In this document: in pieces, positions 58,218 through 64,000 of the stretch
How positions within the stretch are numbered: the first letter of the stretch is position 1
Layout of the letters: every line of letters begins with the position of its first letter
NCBI GenBank assembly: GCA_037039925.1
Contig: JAXRKP010000425.1
Location: 187,501 to 251,500 of the forward strand
Source: Doris montereyensis
Lineage: Eukaryota > Mollusca > Gastropoda > Nudibranchia > Dorididae
Reading direction: 5' to 3'
Length of the DNA: 64,000 nucleotides
The notes under the pieces: model-generated
Databases searched by the model: none
What the model was told of the DNA's origin: nothing
What the model saw: the letters and a program-made list of their open reading frames with translations, nothing else
Program-made: the position numbers and the translations under genes

Positions 58218-59071
58218 TTAATGTTTCTGTTCCTTTGAAGAAAAGACATTAGAAAGTTGAGATCGCCTTCCTTTTTGATGACTCTGTCTAGCCCACATCA
58301 GCCTTATGTCCGATGGCAATCTGCTTACGACGAAAGGAGTCAAGATCAGTTCATAATTTTCTCCGTCAACACCGAAAGTTTCTAAACTGCGAATGTTTGT
58401 TTGTAATTCACTGTAAACACTCCAAAGTGAATTCACATTTCACACATTCTGGAAATCTGTGGCTAAAAGGATTTACACACGTCCAAAAATGATCCTTTCT
58501 TTTTTTTTACCAAAACGGTTCTTCAGAATATCCATAGCATGTGAATATTTTTCTGAAGTGAGAGTTAGTCCTTCAATTGCTTTTTTGGCCTCTCCAGCTA
58601 ACAATGACTGAAGATAACTGAATTTCGAAGTGTTGGACAAGTTTGTGGTGTCGACCAACGCTGAAAATCTATCGTAGAATGAGGGCCATTCCGACAAATT
58701 CCCACTGAATTTTCCTATTTCAATCTTTGGAGGTGAGGGGCTGCCGCTACCTGACAGAGCCCCTCGGCAGGTAGAGCGAGTGGCAGTGGTAACCTTTGCC
58801 GCACAATTAGGATTGCTAACTTTTGGTTTGCTCGTGCAAGAATGTCTCTTGTGTTTAACATTAACACGTAGGATTCTGCCTCAATGGTGTCTTCCTCAAG
58901 TTGAGTGAAATCCAAATGAATTTCATAGTCCTGTTGAATCAATTGCAACGTTTCACTTCTTTCTTTGACTACATCCAATTCAATTGCTATTTGTTCTTTT
59001 GTCACATCTTCTGTGTCAAATAATGTTCTTAGTCTGTTGATAGGTCTTGTAAGCCAGCCAGGTTTCGGCAT
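58218..59071 (-). pseudogene. BEL/Pao gag (DUF1759-like) with frame breaks
   Basis: Three consecutive minus-strand pieces. 59,071-58,715 starts MPKPGWLTRPINRLRTLFDT, a helical N-terminus. 58,697-58,473 reads EWPSFYDRFSALVDTTNLSN, KFSYLQSLLAGEAKKAIEG and LKNRFGKK, the DUF1759 core. 58,436-58,218 reads LWSVYSELQTNIRSLETFGV ... RLPSDIRLMW. The first ATG lies four bases inside the 5' LTR boundary, so the leader is unusually short and no clear primer-binding site is seen. Confidence 0.85.
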
Positions 59072-59075
59072 CAAA

Positions 59076-60004
59076 TGTTGAGGAAATTTGAAGAAGTCTT
59101 GTTTTCTGAATGTGGAATTTTATGAAAACTTCAAAACACAGTAACACAACATTAAGTTTCTTTTGACTGCTCAGTCCTGTTTTCTTCATAGCTAGCTCTA
59201 GCTCCTGTCTTCTTCATAGCTATCTCTAGCTCCTGTCTTCTTCATGGCTAGCTCGAGCTCCTGTCTTCTTCATAGCTAGCTCTAGCTCTGTCTTCTTCAT
59301 AGCTAGCTCTAGCTCCTGTCTTCTTCACAGCTAGCTCTAGCTCCTGTCTTCTTTGTAGCAGCTCTAGCTCCCTGTCTTCTCTCTAGCTCATGTCTTCTTC
59401 ATAGCTATCTCTAGTCCTGTCTTCTTCATATAGCTCTAGTCTCTTAATTCTAGCTCCTGTCTTCTTCGTAGCTAGCTCTATGTCTTCTTCATAGCTATCT
59501 CTAGCTCCTGTCTTCTTCACAGCTAGCTCTAGCTCCTGTCTTCTTCATAGCTAGCTCTAGCTCCTGTCTTCTTCATAGCTAGCTCTAGCTCCTGTCTTCT
59601 TCATAGCTAGCTCTAGCTTCTGTCTTCTTTCATAGCTAGTCTCTTTGTAGAGCTAATGTCTTCTTCATAGCTAGCTCCTGTCTTCTCTAGCTCATGTCTT
59701 CTTCATAGCTAGCTCTAGCTCCTGTCTTCTTCAGCTCTAGCTAGCTCTAGCTTCTGTCTTCTTCATAGCTAGCTCTAGCTCTGTCTTCTTCATAGCTAGC
59801 TCTAGCTCCTGTCTTCTTCATAGCTAGCTCTAGCTCCTGTCTTCTTCACAGCTAGCTTTAGCTCCTGTCTTCTTCATAGCTAGCTCTAGCTCCTGTCTTC
59901 TTCATAGCTAACTCTAACTCCTTCTCTCTCTGTCTCGCTACACACTCTCTTCATGTGATGATTACAAATTGAGGTCCCATCGGGATAAATTGAATTCCAC
60001 AACA
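59076..60004 (-). repeat. BEL/Pao 5' LTR (929 bp) with an internal array
   Basis: Ends match the 217-bp LTR at 52,300 (start TGTTG, end CAACA on the + strand) but it is over four times longer because of the 28-bp array at 59,170-59,935. Confidence 0.93.
59170..59935 (-). repeat. 28-bp satellite within the 5' LTR, about 27 copies
   Basis: + strand unit 'cttcatagctagctctagct' 'cctgtctt'. Some units are shortened ('tctctagctcatgtc'). It contains the palindrome AGCTAGCT. The partner LTR has only one such unit. Confidence 0.96.
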
Positions 60005-60009
60005 GTTAC

Positions 60010-60926
60010 CTCACGCGTTCGATATCGTAATTTCTTAAACTAAATACATTGGTCTATAGGAAAATGGCTCGTTTTGTTGATATTGATTTGTTTTGTTTGC
60101 ACGGAAGCTTTAAACTTGCTAGCAAATCAGTGTTTTAAAAGATAACAATTTTAAAACTGAAAGATTCATTAATCTTTTTTTTATGAACTGATTTTGATGA
60201 TTCTTAGTTATTTTTCTTCTTGCATTTGTTTCCATATAGCAATAGGAAAATAGGTATATGTATAAAATACAAAACAAAAATTCACTTTGTGGGTACTTAT
60301 AAAATATCAATTTAAGAAATATCTTTCATACAATGGTGTTGGAAACAAATTTAATTGTTTTTTGATTTGATACAGTTTTAATTTAGGTTGTTATATTTTT
60401 AAGATGACACAAACTTTATGTTTTGATTAATTTGATAAAATAAAATAGAAAGAAGCAAATGAATACTTTTGAGACTGCAAGTTCTGTCTCCTCAGTGCAA
60501 GAAAAACAGATGTTTATAAAACATATTTTAGATAAGCTGGAAAAAAAGATTCAACACCTGTAACAAACTAAAATCAAGCAAAAGACACTAAGTATATTTT
60601 CTATGTTTACTATTTTTAGTCAGATCCTTGAATGATACCATTATTGATTCTTTGTATGTATTTCTTTTAAGGGTCACGTAATGAGAAATCATGTTCAAAT
60701 TATAAATTTTAACGTAGAATAGAAGAATGACAAGTAGGTTGAATTCTGACTATGTGTAACGTAATTAGTTATGAATTGTCAATTGTAGTAAATGAACAAA
60801 TATTTGACGTACTAGCCAAATGAAAGTGAATATTTTTACCCGGTTTTATGAGATCATAATTTTTTTATTTTTTGTCTTCCTCTTCCTACCAGCTAACTGT
60901 TTGTAATTCAGAACTTGTGGCTTGGA
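60010..60926. other. No gene recognised; upstream of HDDC2-like exon
   Basis: Strongly AT-rich unique sequence. May contain the promoter of the downstream gene, but no element can be named. Confidence 0.45.
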
Positions 60927-61261
60927 ATGACATCCATGACAGCTTATCTTACAAAGTTTGTTCAAAGCCACCGCTTCTTTTGTTCTGCTAAAAAAGGACT
61001 GACTTATAGACGACTCTGTCAGCAATTTCACCAAGTTTCCTCTAGGAATCACTGCAAGTCATTGCACTTAGAAACCAGACAAATTTTGGCACTGAAAAAA
61101 GGAGACAGTATCTTGAGTGCTAAAGATTCCATATTCTCCTGCGATCTTTCTGTTCATTCCATTGGAAGTACTTCCCTTAAAGCTTTGGCAAACCAACAGC
61201 AAAGACGAAGAATGGCCTCAACTTCCGGAGCAGTGGAAATGGGGGATTTGAAATTCCTAAG
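60927..61261 (+). CDS. Putative HDDC2 first coding exon (partial gene)
   Basis: An open frame runs to a strong donor AG|GTGAGT at 61,262. Its end, MASTSGAVEMGDLKFLR (ATG at 61,212), resembles the start of HD-domain-containing protein 2 (human ...LLQFLRLVGQLK...), a metal-dependent phosphohydrolase acting on nucleotide 5'-monophosphates. The frame also extends upstream from an ATG at 60,927 by 95 codons with many Lys, Arg, Ser and no acidic residue in the first 40 or so, like a mitochondrial targeting sequence. Which ATG is used cannot be told. The HD-domain exons are not in the window. The match covers about 17 residues, so this is tentative. Confidence 0.45.
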
Positions 61262-61277
61262 GTGAGTCTTTTTTATT

Positions 61278-61425
61278 TCATCTGTCTATCTATCTGTCTG
61301 TCTATCTATATTATATCAGATTTGTCTGTCCGTCTGTCCATCCATCCATCCATCTATCCATTCATCTGTCTGTCAATCAATCTATCCACCCACCCATCCA
61401 TTCATCCATCCATCCGAATGTTTGT
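61278..61425. repeat. (ATCT)n / (ATCC)n microsatellite
   Basis: Imperfect tetranucleotide repeats just after the splice donor. Confidence 0.9.
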
Positions 61426-61684
61426 CTATTCAACAAAGATTTGTCCATTGGAACACTTGTGACACTTTATAAAGATTGAAATAATGTTACCCTTCATAAC
61501 GATTCGAATACATGTTACACTTTATAAAGATTAGAATACAGAGGAACGGAGAAGTGACGTGACAGGTGATGATAAAAGCAAAATCAACTTGCGGGCTTTC
61601 ATCTTCACGTTGTGTACCTTGCTATGTGTTCCATTTGACAAAAACTGGGGTGGGTAGCCTTTTGATATTCACAAAGCTTGGTCG

Positions 61685-62712
61685 TTTTGACCCTTGTCAC
61701 CTAGGTGCATCATGAAAGATACTTGGTCGTTTGGTGACCCCTTGTCACCTAGGTGCATCATGAAAGGTACTTGTCGTTTGGTGACCCCTTGTCACCTAGG
61801 TGCATCATGAAAGGTACTTGTCGTTTGGTGACCCCTTGTCACCTAGAGTGCATCATGAAAGGTATTTGTCGTTTAGTGACCCCTCGACCTAGGTGCATCA
61901 TGTACCTAGGTGCATGCATCATGAAAGGTACTTGTCGTTTGGTGACCCCTTGTCACCTGGGTGCATCATGAAAGGTACTTGTCGTTTGGTGACCCATTGT
62001 CACCTGGGTGCATCATGAAAGGTACTTGTCGATTGGTGACCCATTGTCACCTGGGTGCATCATGAAAGGTACTTGTCGTTTGGTGACCCCTTGTCACCTA
62101 GGTGCATCATGAAAGGTACTTGTCGTTTGGTGACCCCTTGTCACCTAGGTGCATCATGAAAGGTATTTGTCGTTTGGTGACCCCTTGTCACCTGGGTGCA
62201 TCATGAAAGGTATTTGTCGTTTGGTGACCCCTTGTCACCTGGGTGCATCATGAAAGGTATTTGTCGTTTGGTGACCCCTTGTCACCTGAGTGCATCATGA
62301 AAGGTATTTGTCGTTTGGTGACCCCTTGTCACCTGGGTGCATCATGAAAGGTACTTGTGTTTGGTGACCCCTTGTCACCTGGGTGCATCATGAAAGGTAA
62401 TTGTCGTTTGGTGACCCCTTGTCACCTAGGTGCATCATGAAAGGTACTTGTCGTTTGGTGACCCCTTGTCACCTAGGTGCATCATGAAAGGTATTTGTCG
62501 TTTGGTGACCCCTTGTCACCTAGGTGCATCATGAAAGGTACTTGTCGTTTGGTGACCCCTTGTCACCTGGGTGCATCATGAAAGGTACTTGTCGTTTGGT
62601 GACCCCTTGTCACCTGAGTGCATCATGAAAGGTATTTGTTGATTGGTGACCATTTGTCACCTGGGTGCATCATGAAAGGTACTTGTCGTTTGGTGATCCC
62701 ATTCACCTAGGA
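61685..62712 (+). repeat. 47-bp satellite, about 21 copies
   Basis: Unit 'ttgtcacctaggtgcatcat' 'gaaaggtacttgtcgtttgg' 'tgacccc'. At each unit junction GGTGACCCCTTGTCACC forms a 6-bp stem with a 5-base loop. The variants CTAGG and CTGGG, and TACTT and TATTT, are mixed. Confidence 0.96.
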
Positions 62713-62854
62713 AAACAAACTAATTAGTGATACATCCCACCCATGTATCTTGTAGGTCTATACAACTCACAATTTAAGTTAGTATATACATATATAGTTG
62801 ATAGGTAAAAATAAGGGACCTATATACCTCCGCCAGACCCCTTGTCACCTGAGT

Positions 62855-62925
62855 GCCCCCCCCCCCACCCCCCATCTCTCTGATTGGTGACCCTCTGTCA
62901 CCTCTGCTCTCTCTTTTTGATTCTG

Positions 62926-62961
<36 letters not shown>

Positions 62962-62972
62962 TCTCTTCTGAT

Positions 62973-63004
<32 letters not shown>

Positions 63005-63015
63005 CCCCTCTTCCC
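62855..63015. repeat. Poly-C and (CT)n tracts
   Basis: C run near 62,857-62,872 and long CT runs at 62,928-63,003. The text 'gattggtgaccctctgtcacct' at 62,881 is a stray satellite-like unit. Confidence 0.9.
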
Positions 63016-63084
63016 CCGTGCCTAGAGGATCCCAGCCACGACAACATCCATGGGTATCAAAATTTAGACAAATTCTAACAAAGG

Positions 63085-63163
63085 AAATGAAAAAGAAAAG
63101 AAAGAAAGAAAGAAAGGAAGAAAGACAGAAAGAAAGAAAGAAAGAAAGAAAGGAATGAAGGAA

Positions 63164-63194
<31 letters not shown>

Positions 63195-63298
63195 GCAAAG
63201 AAAGAATGAAAGAAAGAAAGAAACAAAGGAAGAAAGAAAAGAAAGGAATAAGTAAATAAATAAATAAATAAATAAATAAAGAAAACAAGAAAGAAAGG
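63085..63298. repeat. (GAAA)n and (AAAT)n microsatellite
   Basis: Imperfect AAAG repeats, then seven or so AAAT units at about 63,252-63,280. It lies 5' of the LINE fragment. Confidence 0.95.
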
Positions 63299-63374
63299 AT
63301 CCTCAAAGCTGCAGCCTATCACATTTTGCAACTTCCCACTGCAACACAAATGAAATAAATTACATAAAGCTAAA

Positions 63375-64000
63375 CATGCATCTAAACAGAATAAATCATG
63401 AACATGCCCCAGTGTGCCCTCTTTGTGACCACCCCCATGAAACTGACCCATAACCTTTTTGAATGCCACAAATTGAAAAACCTACGCGGCAAGCCACTGC
63501 CCGAGAAACCCGATACATATACTTTGAACCCTATTTATGGAACCCTACAACATATGGAAAACGCTTATCAGATAAAATTATATGGCATTGGGCCCCAAGA
63601 CACCCGATACATGTACTTTGGAACCCTATTTATGGAAACCTGCAACAGAGGAAAACACTTTGTGACAGATACCACTATAGCCTTTTTGGCATTGGGCCCC
63701 GAGAAACCTGATACATGTACTTGGAACCCTATTTATGGAACCCTACAACAGATGGAAAACACTTACAGATACCACTATATGGCATTGGGCCCCAAGAAAC
63801 CTGATACATATACTTGGAACCCTATTTATGGAACCCTACAACAGAGGGAAAACACTTACAGATATCACTATATGGCATTGGGCCCCGAGAAACCTGATAC
63901 TTGGAACACTTTTTATGGAACCCTACAACAGATGGAAAACACTTACAGATATCATTACATGGCAATGGACCGCAGGACAAATTATGTTCGAGCGCTGCTG
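63375..64000 (+). mobile_element. LINE ORF2 C-terminus with tandem-amplified end
   Basis: HAPVCPLCDHPHETDP, then after a one-base slip LFECHKLKNLRGKPLP: the C-x2-C ... H-x4-C motif common near the C-terminus of Jockey-like ORF2. It continues EKPDTYTLNPIYGTLQ, and this segment is repeated; the last unit ends HYMAMDRRTNYVRALL at the window edge. Confidence 0.8.
63500..63965 (+). repeat. About 93-bp (31-codon) tandem repeat, 5 copies
   Basis: 'gatacatgtacttgg' or its variant recurs at about 63,512, 63,605, 63,711, 63,802 and 63,893. Units code for P-D-T-x-x-x-N-P-I-Y-G-T-L-Q-Q-x-E-N-T-Y-style text, and the 91-106 base spacing keeps or nearly keeps frame. Confidence 0.9.

Larger units (their letters stand above)
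52300..60004 (-). mobile_element. Degenerate BEL/Pao LTR retrotransposon with TSD GTTAC
   Basis: Two LTRs begin TGTTG and end CAACA and are flanked by GTTAC at 52,295-52,299 and 60,005-60,009, a 5-bp target duplication. Reading the minus strand: 5' LTR (60,004-59,076), gag (about 59,071-57,960), aspartic protease region (about 57,995-57,433), a 36-bp satellite (57,432-53,510), reverse transcriptase (53,450-52,801), a purine tract and the 3' LTR (52,516-52,300). RNase H and integrase are not seen, so 3' pol is deleted. Frames are broken by stops and indels; it cannot move by itself. Confidence 0.92.
61262..64000 (+). other. Probable intron 1 of the HDDC2-like gene
   Basis: 2.7 kb to the window end, filled by microsatellites, the 47-bp satellite and a LINE fragment. 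No following exon found. 62,713-62,860 is unique. Confidence 0.4.

Noticed and set aside
52295..60009. An endogenous retrovirus with envelope
   Set aside because: Gag (DUF1759-like), protease and RT motifs are Pao-type, and no envelope or integrase frame exists between RT and the 3' LTR.

Overview
The window reads as a piece of an animal nuclear genome, most likely a mollusc and probably a gastropod (inferred from the repeat types and protein divergence, not proven). It is intron-rich and AT-rich, with consensus GT/AG splice sites, tRNA-derived SINEs, LINE 3' ends, a BEL/Pao LTR retrotransposon and very many tandem repeats. No bacterial-type gene organisation is present.

Genes. One gene is nearly complete: LMAN1 (ERGIC-53), the L-type lectin cargo receptor that carries glycoproteins from ER to Golgi. 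It runs on the + strand from 2,200 to 30,208 in 14 coding exons adding up to about 508 codons (human: 510). Signal peptide, carbohydrate-recognition domain, stalk, membrane-proximal cysteines, transmembrane helix and a KKFY tail can all be read. As printed, the frame is broken by about ten single-base gains or losses, mostly at short homopolymers, while all splice sites and binding residues are intact; uncorrected sequencing error is the likeliest cause. A second gene probably starts near 60.9 kb: an exon ending at 61,261 resembles the start of HDDC2, and the rest would lie beyond the window.

Layout. 1-2.2 kb: LINE tail, microsatellites, a SINE and the LMAN1 upstream region. 2.2-30.2 kb: LMAN1, with introns holding SINEs (families called A, B and C here), LINE fragments, a 1.3 kb TIR transposon, a pogo-like MITE, one copy of a 0.9 kb repeat and several satellites. 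30.2-41.6 kb: 3' flank with more SINEs, the second 0.9 kb repeat, a 51-bp satellite and a LINE copy with an inverted 5' part. 41.6-49.5 kb: a 7.9 kb satellite of 40-bp units. 50-51.5 kb: CT-rich and TAGATC-rich DNA. 52.3-60.0 kb: a degenerate BEL/Pao element on the minus strand, bounded by a 5-bp target duplication (GTTAC). 60.9-64 kb: the putative HDDC2 first exon and intron, with a 47-bp satellite and a LINE C-terminus.

Main pattern. At least seven tandem arrays begin inside recognisable mobile-element or exon sequence and amplify a piece of it. The best cases are a 36-bp (12-codon) satellite amplified from the protease-RT linker of the BEL/Pao pol gene, a 28-bp array inside only one of that element's LTRs, a 40-bp satellite that starts in a LINE reverse-transcriptase fragment, a satellite growing out of a SINE, and six tandem copies of the end of LMAN1 exon 13 including its splice donor. 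Most long open frames in the window are by-products of such arrays (unit lengths divisible by 3) and are not genes.
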